DNA of 64,000 nucleotides from AWTP1-13 sp963770295 (GTDB lineage Bacteria > Pseudomonadota > Alphaproteobacteria > Rhizobiales > Hyphomicrobiaceae), in NCBI GenBank assembly GCA_963770295.1, contig CAVYPA010000008.1, positions 248,001 through 312,000 on the forward strand, in the 5' to 3' direction. The notes under the pieces were generated by a model. The model worked only from the letters and a program-made list of their open reading frames with translations, was not told the origin of the DNA and did no database searches. The first letter of the stretch is position 1; every line of letters starts with the position of its first letter. Positions 1-8,579 of this stretch are shown here, piece by piece. The position numbers and the translations under genes were made by a program.

Positions 1-558
1 GCCGATGCGGTCAAGGTCTACGACGAGGCGGGCGAGGCGGCCCACAATGCCCTCGTGCGGGCGACCAAACCCACCGTCAGCATGATTCGCGGCATCTGCA
101 TCGGCGGTGGCCTCGGCATCGCGCTTACCACGGACATCCGCATCGGCTCGGCCGATTCGGTGTTCGCGGTGCCCGCGGCCAGGCTAGGCCTGGGCTATCG
201 TTATGCTGGGATCAAGCGCCTCGTTGACGTGGTGGGGCCGGCGTTCGCCAAGGAGATCTTTTTCTCAGCCGGCAAGTTCAGCGCCGAGGATGCACGCATC
301 ATGGGGTTGGTGAACCGGGTGGTGCCGGGGGCGGAACTCGACGGCTACGTGCGCAAATTCGCTTCCACCATCAGCGCCAACGCGCCGCTGACCATCAAAG
401 CGGCAAAGATGGCGATCAATGCGGCGCTCGAGGATGCTGAGCGGCGGCGCATGAGCGAGATCGACGCCGCCATCAAGGCATGCTTCGCCAGCGAAGACTA
501 CATCGAGGGCCGACGCGCCTTTATGGAAAAACGCAAACCCGTGTTCAAGGGCCGCTGA
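1..558 (+). CDS. Enoyl-CoA hydratase/isomerase (crotonase) family protein, 5' truncated by the window edge
   Basis: The reading frame is open from the first base, so only the last 185 residues are present and the true start lies outside the window. The crotonase core is clear: the oxyanion-hole segment GICIGGGLGIAL near residues 37-48, and FAKEIFFSAGKFSAEDARIMGLV, which carries the Glu equivalent to rat mitochondrial E164. The other acid/base Glu of classical hydratases (rat E144, usually in a PE..LG motif) is Ala here, in PAARLGLGY. The family acts on 2-enoyl-CoA or related CoA esters in the cytoplasm. The missing Glu makes a plain hydratase assignment uncertain; an isomerase or other crotonase-fold reaction is possible. 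The next gene converges on it. Confidence 0.85.
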   Translation, partial: ADAVKVYDEAGEAAHNALVRATKPTVSMIRGICIGGGLGIALTTDIRIGSADSVFAVPAARLGLGYRYAGIKRLVDVVGPAFAKEIFFSAGKFSAEDARIMGLVNRVVPGAELDGYVRKFASTISANAPLTIKAAKMAINAALEDAERRRMSEIDAAIKACFASEDYIEGRRAFMEKRKPVFKGR

Positions 559-619
559 AACCCAAAACCGTGCGGGGCGTGGGTCCCGATTTTTGGTGGG
601 GCGCGCCGATCGCGGCGCG

Positions 620-1576
620 TCAGGCACTGCCGATTAGAATCCCCGCCGTGAAAACGATCAGCCCTCCCACCACGACCTCGAAGGCGGCGCGCAGGAACTT
701 GGTCTCCATGTAGTGGGAGCGGACCCAGGCGATTGCCCACAGCTCGATCAGCACCACGACAATGGCGATGCCGGTGGCGAGCGCAAAGTCGCCGATCAGA
801 TAGGGTAGCGTGTGACCGATGCCGCCGATCGTCGTCATCAGGCCGGTAATGGCGCCCCGCAGCAGCGGCGGGCCCCGCCCCGTTAGCTCGCCATCGTCCG
901 AGAGCGCCTCGGCAAAGCCCATGGAAATTCCTGCGCCGACCGAGGCGGCAAGCCCGACCAGGAACGTTTCCCAGGTGTTGTGGGTCGCGAAGGCCGCCGC
1001 AAACAACGGGGCGAGCGTCGACACCGAGCCGTCCATCAAACCGGCGAGTCCGGGTTGGACCACCTGCAACACAAAGGTGCGCTGGCGCGCGGCGTCCTCG
1101 TTCTGTCGTGCCCCGCCGGTCAACAGATCCTGGGATAGTTTTTGGGCGCGGTCGATATGCTCGCGCTCCGCGGCGACCAAATCGCCGAGCAACTTGCGAA
1201 GGCCGGCATCGGTGCTGCGCTCGAGCGCGCGCTCGTAAAAGCGGCGGGTCTCCAATTCGATGACCTCCGCCTGCCGCCGGACCTTCGCGAGGCCGAGGGG
1301 CCGCAGCATCCAGAGAGGCTCGTGATGCAGGAAGCCCTTGACGTCGTGGCGGCGCACGAGCGGGATGTGTTCGCCGAATTTTTCCCGATAAAGGTCGATC
1401 AGTTGGCGGCGGTGACTGTTTTCCTCCTCGGCCATCTCGCGGAAGATCTGGGAGGACGCGGGGTAGTCTTGCTGTAGACCCTCCGCATAGTCGGCATAGA
1501 TGCGCGCATGCTCCTCCTCGAGCGAGATGGCAAGGGCGAGCAGTTCCTGCTCGGATAGGCTGTCGAAGCGCCTCAT
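620..1576 (-). CDS. mbfA: MbfA-like membrane-bound ferritin (ferritin-like domain fused to VIT1/CCC1 transporter domain)
   Basis: The protein has 318 residues. The N-terminal half is a rubrerythrin-like four-helix domain with Glu/His iron-ligand motifs (EEEHARIY, EEENSHRRQL, ELETRRFYE, AEREHID). The C-terminal half, from about residue 165, is a VIT1/CCC1 membrane domain with about five hydrophobic segments. This architecture is MbfA, an inner-membrane iron exporter that protects against iron and peroxide stress in Agrobacterium and Bradyrhizobium. I prefer the ATG at 1576 because GAGAGGTGG lies just upstream; an ATG at 1594 has no ribosome site. A perfect iron-control element lies about 25 bases upstream, so Irr repression under low iron is expected. 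Confidence 0.85.
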   Translation of the reverse strand: MRRFDSLSEQELLALAISLEEEHARIYADYAEGLQQDYPASSQIFREMAEEENSHRRQLIDLYREKFGEHIPLVRRHDVKGFLHHEPLWMLRPLGLAKVRRQAEVIELETRRFYERALERSTDAGLRKLLGDLVAAEREHIDRAQKLSQDLLTGGARQNEDAARQRTFVLQVVQPGLAGLMDGSVSTLAPLFAAAFATHNTWETFLVGLAASVGAGISMGFAEALSDDGELTGRGPPLLRGAITGLMTTIGGIGHTLPYLIGDFALATGIAIVVVLIELWAIAWVRSHYMETKFLRAAFEVVVGGLIVFTAGILIGSA

Positions 1577-1600
1577 CGCAACACCACCTCTCATGTTTTG

Positions 1601-1619
1601 ATTTAGAATAATTCTAAAT
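1601..1619 (-). promoter_or_regulatory. Iron control element (ICE, Irr box) upstream of the mbfA-like gene
   Basis: The sequence is a perfect 9-bp inverted repeat around one central base, with core TTTAGAATAATTCTAAA at 1602-1618. It matches the ICE/Irr-box consensus of Rhizobiales and lies 25 bp before the likely start codon. Irr is known to control mbfA through such sites. The match is seen directly; binding by Irr is inferred. Confidence 0.85.
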
Positions 1620-1934
1620 CATCGGACTCGGCAATGGGAATTGGCGGCACGGCGCGGGGTGAAGCAAGGCAACTGCGCCTCCGCGGCCGGGCCTTGTCGC
1701 CGCCGGCGGCGGCGATTTGACCGTGGGGCGGGCGGTCTCCACCGCCGCTGATGGGCGGAGCCCATGGCCGCGGCAAAAGCGTTCCTCGCGCGTGGATACG
1801 AGATTGGCCTGGCGTTCGACACCGAGCGTGCAAGACACGAGAAATGCCATGCAAAAAATGGTCCTGAAGGGCGCCGGTGGCGGCTTGGGTCGCGGCCGCA
1901 CCGGCCATCGCCCAGCCGGCGCCTACCGTCCGCT
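1620..1934. other. Intergenic stretch without a supported gene
   Basis: The 315 bases between the iron box and the TRAP remnant contain only overlapping GC-rich open frames on both strands. None shows a recognisable domain. The upstream part of the decayed TRAP gene (signal peptide) may lie here beyond recognition. Confidence 0.5.
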
Positions 1935-2660
1935 CGACGTCTGGCAACGAGGTTTCCCAAGCCGCTCGATAGGCTTTTCTGGCGCCAGTGAGATCTTCAG
2001 CAAGGATCGGGCGGAGGTCACCGACCGGACGCTTCGGGTGGTCGGTGTTCGGCCCGGGGAAGTGGTTCCCGCCTGTCTAGTGTTCGATGCCGTCTCAACG
2101 GGCACGGTGGAAAGGGCAACGCCACCTCCTCGGACCCCATCGGCGAAGATCTCTCCTTTGCCTTTGGCACCGCCGTGCCGTTCGGTCTCAACACGCGGCA
2201 GATGAAACGCTTGGCGGGCCTACGATGGCGGTCTCGATCGGCTCAATGATCTTCTCAAGACCTATAACCTTTACGGGGTGACCTTCGGCAATTCGACGGC
2301 GCAGTGACCTTAAAGGTTTGAAGTTCCGGGTCGGCAGTGTCGCCAGGCGGGTGCTCTCCGGGCTCTGCGTGGTGCGGCGGGCAGCTTCCCCGCCGATATT
2401 TATCCCGCCTGGGAAAGGCGCGATCGATGCGGCCGCATGCATCGGACCCTACGACGACGAAAAGGTGGGTTTCGTGAAGCTCGCACCTCCTGCTCCTATC
2501 CGCGGTTGGTGAGAGGGCTGCGCCAATGGTTTCCTCACCATCAACAGCGCCAACTGGGCCGAGCTAGCAAACACCTATCAACAAATGGCCACGACCGTTG
2601 CACCGGCGGGCGATCTCATCGCCGCGTACGACGGCCGCAAACCGCCGACGGCGTTTCGCA
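1935..2660 (+). pseudogene. Decayed TRAP transporter substrate-binding protein (DctP family)
   Basis: Fragments of one DctP-type periplasmic binding protein occur in the right order but in different frames. They are RFPKPLDRLF near 1945, GEVVPACLVFDAVSTGTVE near 2056-2112, FAFGTAVPFGLNTRQM near 2157-2205, YDGGLDRLNDLLKTYNLYG near 2221-2278, DIYPAWE near 2396, GAIDAAACIGPYDDEKVGF near 2417-2475, and FLTINSANWAELANTYQQMA near 2531-2588. Each matches a conserved block of the TRAP family that binds organic acids. At least four frameshifts, a stop and small deletions separate them. No TRAP membrane subunits remain nearby. The order of the blocks makes chance resemblance very unlikely. Confidence 0.85.
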
Positions 2661-2803
2661 ATGACCAGTACGCGGGGCATCGGACCTGCGAGACGACGGA
2701 GCACGCCAACAAGATCCGGCAGCGGAGCCGGGCCTAATGCGGACCCGCAGCCGAGTGGACTTCGGCGCTCGTCGGGCCCGCAAGCCTTAGAGCGCCGAAC
2801 GCC

Positions 2804-3040
2804 TCATCGACCTTTGACGGGGGCCCAGCTGTTCGGAAAATGGATGTTGCCGGCCATGGCCTGCAACGGTGTGTCGTAGTGGTTCCAGAAGACGTAGAAG
2901 GCCACGAAAATAATGACGGTCAGGATCGAGCCGATGAAGGCGCTGCGGCTCAACGAATTGCCGATCAGCGAGGCCACGAAGGCGAGTGCGGCCAGAAGCC
3001 CAAGGGGCGTGACAGGGATGGTGGTCCAGTCGATTGGCAT
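2804..3040 (-). CDS. Small membrane protein of unknown function
   Basis: This 78-residue protein has two hydrophobic helices (about residues 12-30 and 36-52), the second ending in the aromatic stretch FVAFYVFWNHYD, and a basic C-terminal end. A good ribosome site (AGGAG, 8 bases upstream) supports the ATG at 3040 over the longer frame from 3082. I do not recognise the family. It stands alone between the TRAP remnant and an EamA transporter. An inner-membrane location is inferred from hydrophobicity only. Confidence 0.6.
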   Translation of the reverse strand: MPIDWTTIPVTPLGLLAALAFVASLIGNSLSRSAFIGSILTVIIFVAFYVFWNHYDTPLQAMAGNIHFPNSWAPVKGR

Positions 3041-3495
3041 AACGATGCTCCTGTTGGCTCTCCGCACCGATGTGGTCCCCACGGGACCAGATCAGGCTTA
3101 AACTCAGGCGTGGCGTCAAGCGGAACACCGCCTCGCGCAGCATGCAATGCCTGCCGATTGTGGCGCCGCGAAAGCAAAGATCCCCCGCCGCAGGCCGAGA
3201 TGGGGTGTCGCAGGTCGGCCACGGAAAAAGGCCCTCAGCGTCCTTGGGCCGGCGCCGCCGCCGGCCCGCCGCCCCGAAACCTTGGGCGCAAGCGATTGGC
3301 GGCGCTCGTAAATTGACGCTCGTGCTAGCCGCGGTGATGCGGCGGCGCGGCGCTCCCTGGCCTTGCCAAGACTTGGGGGCCGACCCTGGTTGCATCGGGG
3401 TGGTGGGATGCGTAGCGTCCGGCGGTGACTTGCCCTCCTTCGATTGGCATACCCGACGAAAGTCGGTCACCTCTGCACGAGCCAGGCGCGCCCAA
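3041..3495. other. Intergenic stretch without a supported gene
   Basis: A long in-frame extension of the downstream EamA frame crosses this region, but its translation is Arg/Pro-rich and unlike any transporter N-terminus. I treat it as noncoding. Promoters for the two divergent genes should lie here, but I could not identify them. Confidence 0.5.
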
Positions 3496-4341
3496 GTGGA
3501 CCCCTTCGTATTTACAGCCGTGCTTGCCGCGGCCGCCTGTCATGCCGGCTGGAACACGCTCCTCAAGCTGAAAGTCGCCCCCGTGGTGGCGACGGTTCTC
3601 GTGGCGGTCGCGGCTGGGTTCATGGTGTTGCCGCTCCTGCCGTTCACGCCGCTGCCCGCCGCGCCGGCCTGGCCCTACATCGTGGCGTCGGCCATCATCC
3701 ATGTCGTCTATTTCGTGACCCTGGCCGAGGCCTATCGCTGGGGCGATCTCAGTCAGGTCTATCCGATCGCGCGCGGCACGGCACCACTTCTGACCGCGGC
3801 GCTTGCCGCGCTCTGGTTGCAGGAGGCGTTGGGATCAGCTGGCTGGGCCGGCGTGACCGTGTTGGCGGGCGGCATCTTGTTGTTGACGTTCAAGGGCGGC
3901 CGCACGCTTGCGCGCGTCGACAGCCGCGCGGTTGCCTTCGCGCTTGCCACCTCGCTCACCATCACCGCTTATACGCTGGTCGATGGCATTGGTGCCCGCC
4001 TTGCCGGCAGCTCGTTGGCCTATACCGTGTGGCTCTTCATTGGCGACGGCGTCACCATGGCAATCTATGGTTGGCTGCGCATCGGCCCCGCCCTGATGGG
4101 TGATCTTCGCGCGCACTGGCGCATCGCCGTGGCCGGCGCCGCGCTTTCGACGGCGGCCTATGCGATCGCCATTTGGGCGATGACGGTGGCGCCGATCGCG
4201 TTGGTGGCGGCGCTGCGCGAGACCAGCGTGCTGTTTGCCGCTCTGTTTGCCACTGTAATTTTGCGCGAACCGCTACTGCCGGTCCGCCTTGCGGCCGCCG
4301 GTTTGGTCTTGGCTGGCGCCCTGTTGTTGCGCTTTCGCTAG
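3496..4341 (+). CDS. EamA/DMT-superfamily membrane transporter
   Basis: The protein has 281 residues, the usual length for this family, with about ten transmembrane helices arranged as two EamA repeats. Conserved features include the AEAYRWGDLSQVYPIARG loop after the third helix in repeat one and the REPLLPVRLAAAGLVLAGALLL end of repeat two. Such proteins export or import metabolites; the substrate cannot be read from sequence. The start is the GTG at 3496, because the frame extends upstream to 3070 with an implausible soluble Arg-rich sequence. The stop lies only 4 bases from the stop of the convergent next gene. Confidence 0.8.
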   Translation: MDPFVFTAVLAAAACHAGWNTLLKLKVAPVVATVLVAVAAGFMVLPLLPFTPLPAAPAWPYIVASAIIHVVYFVTLAEAYRWGDLSQVYPIARGTAPLLTAALAALWLQEALGSAGWAGVTVLAGGILLLTFKGGRTLARVDSRAVAFALATSLTITAYTLVDGIGARLAGSSLAYTVWLFIGDGVTMAIYGWLRIGPALMGDLRAHWRIAVAGAALSTAAYAIAIWAMTVAPIALVAALRETSVLFAALFATVILREPLLPVRLAAAGLVLAGALLLRFR

Positions 4342-4345
4342 GCGT

Positions 4346-5194
4346 TCATTTGGCGGGCGCGGCCGGCGCCGGCGCGGCGGCTGGCGCGATCGAACCGGTC
4401 TGGATGGCATTGGCACCTGCCGCCGGCGACGGCGGGGCGGCGCGCGAGGGCAGGTCCGGCCGCCGCGCCAACTGCCGCCAGTCGAGGCCGAACCAACTGT
4501 CTTGCGGCAACAGGCGATGCTGCAAGGCGCTCCACAGCGACCGCGACGTGACGCCGTCGACGAAGGTCTTGAGCGGCGGCGCCAGCAGAAAGGCGATCAC
4601 GGTCGCCACCGCCATGGCGGCGGTTGCGCCGGGGTGGCGCGGATCGATCAGTTTCAGAGCCGTACCGAAGGATGCCTTGAGGCGGGTGTCCATCACGTCG
4701 ACGGAATAAAGCTCGTCAAGAATGAGATGGGTCAGATAGCCGATGGTCAAAAAACCTCCCGCCAGCCATGCCACGCCCTCGTTGCGGCCGAGCACGCTGG
4801 CGTAGATCGTCGCGGTGGCACAGGCGCAAAAGACGGCGGCCAAGAGCGAATGCCAGATGCCGCGATGTGCGCTTAGCCGATGGAAGAAGGCGTGTGCGAC
4901 GAAGCGCACCAGCACCAGGGTGCCGAGCCACAGGATGATCATTTCCACCACGGAATACTTTTGCTGCAGGCTGAACAGGACGGAGAAGGCGAAGAACACG
5001 CCGAGCCCGGCAAACATCGCCCGACTGGGCCGGGAGTCCTTGAGGTCGATGTCTGGCAACACCGAGCCCAGCACGCCGGCCAGCGTGACGGCCACCAGGT
5101 TCTCGGGCGCCACCACGTCGGCCGCCAGCGTCACGGTTGCCAGCGCCCCGCTGACAACGGTGCCGACGGCGATATGGGTGGGGAAATTGGCCAT
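4346..5194 (-). CDS. Membrane-bound metal-dependent hydrolase, YdjM/DUF457 family
   Basis: This 282-residue protein belongs to the LexA-regulated inner-membrane hydrolase family. Landmarks are the N-terminal FPTHIAVG, the metal-binding SVLPDIDLKDSRPSR, the HRGIWHSL motif and HLILDELYSVDVMD. About four to five membrane helices separate them. The His/Asp motifs suggest a phospholipase-C-like metal site, but the substrate is unknown. The last 50 residues are Ala/Pro-rich and probably disordered. SD-like AAGGAGG stands upstream of the ATG. The gene is monocistronic and converges with the EamA gene. Confidence 0.8.
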   Translation of the reverse strand: MANFPTHIAVGTVVSGALATVTLAADVVAPENLVAVTLAGVLGSVLPDIDLKDSRPSRAMFAGLGVFFAFSVLFSLQQKYSVVEMIILWLGTLVLVRFVAHAFFHRLSAHRGIWHSLLAAVFCACATATIYASVLGRNEGVAWLAGGFLTIGYLTHLILDELYSVDVMDTRLKASFGTALKLIDPRHPGATAAMAVATVIAFLLAPPLKTFVDGVTSRSLWSALQHRLLPQDSWFGLDWRQLARRPDLPSRAAPPSPAAGANAIQTGSIAPAAAPAPAAPAK

Positions 5195-5454
5195 TTCGGC
5201 ATGCCTCCTTCGGGAGCCAGACGCACGCCAACCGGTGACGCGGCCGCCTCGGCCGCCGATCGAGCCGCCTTTGCATCAGATTCGGCGTGGATGAGCTACC
5301 GATGCGGCAAAGGAGTTGTGTATTTCGCCGCCGACGGCGACGGTTTTCACCATGTTGATGAAGGCCTTGCTGGCGCCGCGCGCAACGAATAAGCGCTGGC
5401 AATCGCCGGCCGTTCGTGCCACATCGAGATCAAAAGCGCCTTGGCTCAAACACC

Positions 5455-6366
5455 ATGCTGGCTGGACCTCTGCAAGTCGCCGACAAGCTGAAGGTTGCCG
5501 CCGTCGTCTCGATCGTGGTGGCGGCCGCCGTGCTGGGCCTCAAGTTCCTTGCCTACTGGATCACCGGCAGCGTCGCCCTCTACTCTGACGCGCTGGAGAG
5601 CATCGTCAATCTGATCACCGCCCTGGTGGCGCTTTATGCCTTGCATATTTCCACCCAGCCGGCCGATCGGCGCCATCAGTTCGGTCATCACAAGGCGGAG
5701 TATTTCTCGGCCGTCTTGGAGGGTGTGCTGATCGTGCTTGCGGCCTTGCTGATCGTGCGGGAGGCCTACGATGCCCTGGTGATGCCGCGCCGCCTCAATG
5801 AGCCGGTGCAGGGGTTGCTCATCAACGGGGCGGCGACGGTCATCAATGCGGCCTGGTCTTACTTTTTGCTCACCTGGGGACGCCGACAGCGCTCGCCCGC
5901 GCTGGTCGCCGATGGCTGGCACCTACTGACGGACGTGGCAACCTCCTTCGGCGTGCTCGCCGGACTGTCCCTGGCGATGCTGACGGGCTGGCAGGTGCTG
6001 GATCCGGTGCTGGCGGCCGTCGTCGCCGTCAACATCCTATGGGCGGGCTGGCGCCTGATGCGCGACTCCATCAGTGGCCTGATGGATGAGGCCGTGACCG
6101 CCGAGGTCGCCCGTCGCATCCGCGAGGTGATTTCCAACAATGCCGAAGGCGCGATCCAGGCGCACGATGTCAAGACCCGCACGGCGGGACGCGTGACCTT
6201 CATCGAGTTTCACCTGGTCGTCCCTGGCCGCATGACGGTCGCCTCCTCGCATCAGATCTGCGACCGCATCGAAGACGCGCTCGCCAATGCCATTCCCGGC
6301 GCGGAGGTGCTGATCCACGTCGAACCCGAGCACAAGGCCAAGACCAGCGGCTTGCCGATTGCCTAG
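5455..6366 (+). CDS. Cation diffusion facilitator (CDF) family divalent metal transporter
   Basis: The protein has 303 residues: six transmembrane helices, then a cytoplasmic ferredoxin-like domain from about residue 205. The family exports Zn, Fe, Mn or Cd in exchange for protons. The hallmark FGHHKAEYFSAV loop and DGWHLLTD (HxxxD, helix 5 half of metal site A) are intact. In helix 2 the usual DxxxD appears as SDALESIVN, so one expected Asp ligand is replaced; this may change metal preference. I chose the ATG at 5455; an earlier ATG at 5416 would add a non-helical leader. No metal-responsive site was found. Confidence 0.85.
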   Translation: MLAGPLQVADKLKVAAVVSIVVAAAVLGLKFLAYWITGSVALYSDALESIVNLITALVALYALHISTQPADRRHQFGHHKAEYFSAVLEGVLIVLAALLIVREAYDALVMPRRLNEPVQGLLINGAATVINAAWSYFLLTWGRRQRSPALVADGWHLLTDVATSFGVLAGLSLAMLTGWQVLDPVLAAVVAVNILWAGWRLMRDSISGLMDEAVTAEVARRIREVISNNAEGAIQAHDVKTRTAGRVTFIEFHLVVPGRMTVASSHQICDRIEDALANAIPGAEVLIHVEPEHKAKTSGLPIA

Positions 6367-6416
6367 GGGCGCCGGCCAACGCTCGAGCGCCCGCGCCTCT
6401 CGCGTATCCTGGTCTG

Positions 6417-7250
6417 TTAGGTCATTTGCAGCGGCGTGGCGCGCTTGGGTGGCGGGAAGGCGGCATCGAGCGCCTTAAGGTCCTCGGCGTCGAGGGAGAC
6501 ATCGATGGCCTTGAGATTGGCCCGCACATGCTCGGGGTTAACGGCCTTGGGGATCGTCACCACGCCGGGTTGCCGCAAGACGAAGGCCAGCGCAATCGCC
6601 GCCGGCCCGACGCCGTGCTTGGAAGCGAGCGCGGCCAGGGCGGGCTTGCGCAAGAGCGGTCCTTGACCCAGCGGTGAGTAGGCCATCACCATGACCTCGG
6701 CGCGGCGGCAATAGGGGATGAGCTCCCATTCGATGCCTCGGCTGCCCAGGTGGTAGAGGACCTGATTGGAGGCGCAGGCCGCGCCGCCGGTTTGATCCTC
6801 AAGTTCGCGCATGTCCTCACTATCGAAATTGCTGACACCCCAGCGGCGGATCTTGCCGTCCTTTAAGAGGGTCGCGAAGGCGTCTACCGTCTCGGCCAGC
6901 GGATAAGAACCGCGCCAATGCAGAAGATAAAGGTCGAGCCGATCGGTCTTCAGTCGCTTCAGACTGCGCTCGCACGCGGCAATGGTCCCTTTGCGCGAGG
7001 CATTGTGAGGATAGACCTTGCTGACGAGATAGATGCTGTCGCGCTTGCCGGCAATTGCCTCGCCGACAATTTCCTCGGCGCCACCCTCGCCGTACATTTC
7101 GGCGGTGTCGATCAGGCGCACGCCGAGCTCGAGCCCTAGCTTCACCGCCGTGAGCTCGGCGGCGCGCTCGCTCTTGCGCTCGCCCATGCGCCAGGTGCCG
7201 AGGCCGAGCACGGGAACCTTCTCTCCGGTCTTGAGGGTGATTGTGCGCAT
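6417..7250 (-). CDS. Aldo/keto reductase family oxidoreductase
   Basis: This 277-residue TIM-barrel enzyme uses NAD(P)H to reduce carbonyls. The catalytic tetrad is visible: Asp and Tyr in DTAEMYGEGG, Lys in LVSKVYP and His in LYLLHWRG. The cofactor region near the C-terminus reads TIPKAVNPEHVRANL. Sequence style resembles the YeaE/methylglyoxal-reductase group, but the substrate is not determinable. It is convergent with the CDF gene, with about 50 bp between stops, and has no obvious operon partner. Confidence 0.88.
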   Translation of the reverse strand: MRTITLKTGEKVPVLGLGTWRMGERKSERAAELTAVKLGLELGVRLIDTAEMYGEGGAEEIVGEAIAGKRDSIYLVSKVYPHNASRKGTIAACERSLKRLKTDRLDLYLLHWRGSYPLAETVDAFATLLKDGKIRRWGVSNFDSEDMRELEDQTGGAACASNQVLYHLGSRGIEWELIPYCRRAEVMVMAYSPLGQGPLLRKPALAALASKHGVGPAAIALAFVLRQPGVVTIPKAVNPEHVRANLKAIDVSLDAEDLKALDAAFPPPKRATPLQMT

Positions 7251-7557
7251 GGGGTCAATCCTGTCCTGTTTGGCTCGCTCTGGGTTTGCTCTCTCTTGGT
7301 CGTCGCTTGGGTCGGTCTTGGCTGCGGCGCGCGTTTGCCTGCGCGCGAGGGTCCTGGGCTCCCCTCAAGGTCCTTTGACTTTTATGGTCTCCACTTGACT
7401 TCACTTGCTCCACTTGGCCTCACGAGGGGCGCCCCCCTTTTGGCGCAGTGTGCCTTGTGGGCGCCGGGACGTTACGGCGCCCGCGGCGTGACGACTTGAG
7501 CCCCCAGGCAAAGGCTGCCACAACGTGAGTGTTTGCATCTGACGTTTTGAACCAGCG
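7251..7557. other. Intergenic region with a GC-rich hairpin and CACTTG-containing repeats
   Basis: No gene is supported. The stretch contains three loosely repeated CACTTG-containing words near 7391-7420 and an 8-bp perfect hairpin at 7459-7482 (GGGCGCCG/CGGCGCCC, 8-base loop) without a following T-run. The promoters of the two divergent genes should lie here. Confidence 0.5.
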
Positions 7558-7950
7558 ATGGAGAAAATGGTGGACAAGGCGCTACGAGACAAGGGTCTGG
7601 CCATCCGCAAGGCGGTGCTGGGCGAGGAGTACGTCAACCGCGCCGCGGCGGCGGCCGACGAGTTCAATGGTCCGTTTCAGGAAATTCTGAACGAGTACTG
7701 CTGGGGTCTGGTGTGGAGTGACGAGCGCTTGCCGAAGAAGACCCGCTCGATGCTCAACCTGGTGATGCTGGCCTGCCTCAATCGCATGCACGAATGGGAG
7801 TTACATTTGCGCGGGGCGCTCAGGAATGGCGTCAGCAAGGAGGAGATCCAGGCGATCATCCACCAAATCGCGATCTATGCCGGCGTACCGCTCGGGGTGG
7901 AATGCTTCCGCACCGCCCGCAAGGTCTTCGCCGAGATGGATAAAGCGTAG
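7558..7950 (+). CDS. Carboxymuconolactone decarboxylase (CMD/AhpD-like) family protein
   Basis: The 130-residue protein matches the length and pattern of 4-carboxymuconolactone decarboxylase: LPKKTRSMLNLVMLACLNRMHEWELHLRGALRNGVSKEEIQAIIHQIAIYAGVP is typical of PcaC, cut here into its motifs KTRSMLNL, HEWELHLRGA and EIIQA-type helix. There is no CxxC pair as in AhpD, which argues for a decarboxylase-like rather than peroxidase role. No other protocatechuate gene is in the window, so the pathway is not confirmed. The two neighbours are oriented away or convergent, so it is probably transcribed alone. Confidence 0.8.
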   Translation: MEKMVDKALRDKGLAIRKAVLGEEYVNRAAAAADEFNGPFQEILNEYCWGLVWSDERLPKKTRSMLNLVMLACLNRMHEWELHLRGALRNGVSKEEIQAIIHQIAIYAGVPLGVECFRTARKVFAEMDKA

Positions 7951-7983
7951 CGGCGACCTTAATCGCCTGGCTGCCCGATCGCC

Positions 7984-8511
7984 TCAAGCCGCGTAGGGCG
8001 CAAAAATCGACACGAGGTCGCGATAGACCTGTCGCTTGAAGGGGAGGATTAGATCGGGAAGCTCGGTCATTTTCGCCCAGCGCCAGGCCTCGAACTCCGC
8101 CTTGTGGCCGTTGCGCGGGGAAATGTCGATTTCGCTTTCCTCGCCAAGAAAGCGCATGGCGAACCACTTTTGGCGCTGCCCGCGGTATCTGCCCTTGAGT
8201 GCCACGCCCAATAGTTCGGTGGGCAAGTCATAGCTGAGCCAGTCCGGCGCCTCGGCAATGATCGTAACGGAGTGGACCGCGGTTTCCTCCTCGAGCTCGC
8301 GCAGGGCCGCGGCGCGCTCCGGCTCGCCGGCGCCAATCCCACCCTGCGGCATCTGCCAGATGTGTCCGGAGCGGTCGCCCGCCCACTTGGGCCGGCGCCG
8401 CCCAACCCACACCAGCCCATTGCGGTTGATCAGCATAATCCCGACGCAGGGGCGGTAGGGCAGGTCGATGTTCAATCTGTTGGCCAAGCGGGTCGAGCCA
8501 AGTCCATGCAA
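7984..8511 (-). CDS. RNA pyrophosphohydrolase-like Nudix hydrolase, copy A (variant Nudix box)
   Basis: The 175-residue Nudix protein resembles RppH, which converts 5'-triphosphate mRNA to monophosphate and so starts RNase-E-dependent decay. Landmarks: YRPCVGIMLINRNG, WQMPQGGIGAGE, GRYRGQRQKWFAMRFLG, FEAWRWA, and PFKRQVYRDLV near the end. In the Nudix box (GX5EX7REUXEEXGU) the REL and EE residues are present, but the final conserved Gly is Ala (EEETAV). The start is uncertain: the longest frame uses a TTG at 8511 without a ribosome site, and a start closer to NIDLPYRP is possible. A second copy lies directly upstream. Confidence 0.85.
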   Translation of the reverse strand: MHGLGSTRLANRLNIDLPYRPCVGIMLINRNGLVWVGRRRPKWAGDRSGHIWQMPQGGIGAGEPERAAALRELEEETAVHSVTIIAEAPDWLSYDLPTELLGVALKGRYRGQRQKWFAMRFLGEESEIDISPRNGHKAEFEAWRWAKMTELPDLILPFKRQVYRDLVSIFAPYAA

Positions 8512-8579
8512 GCAAAAGCTTAATTTGACTGTTGCGTGATTTGCATGCCTTTGTCACGCGGCAAATCGAGGGCAAAGGC

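Noticed and set aside
3070..3495. N-terminal extension of the EamA transporter
   Set aside because: The sequence is basic and Pro-rich, unlike any DMT transporter, and the GTG at 3496 gives the normal length.
7459..7482. Rho-independent terminator
   Set aside because: The stem is good, but no T-run follows on either strand.
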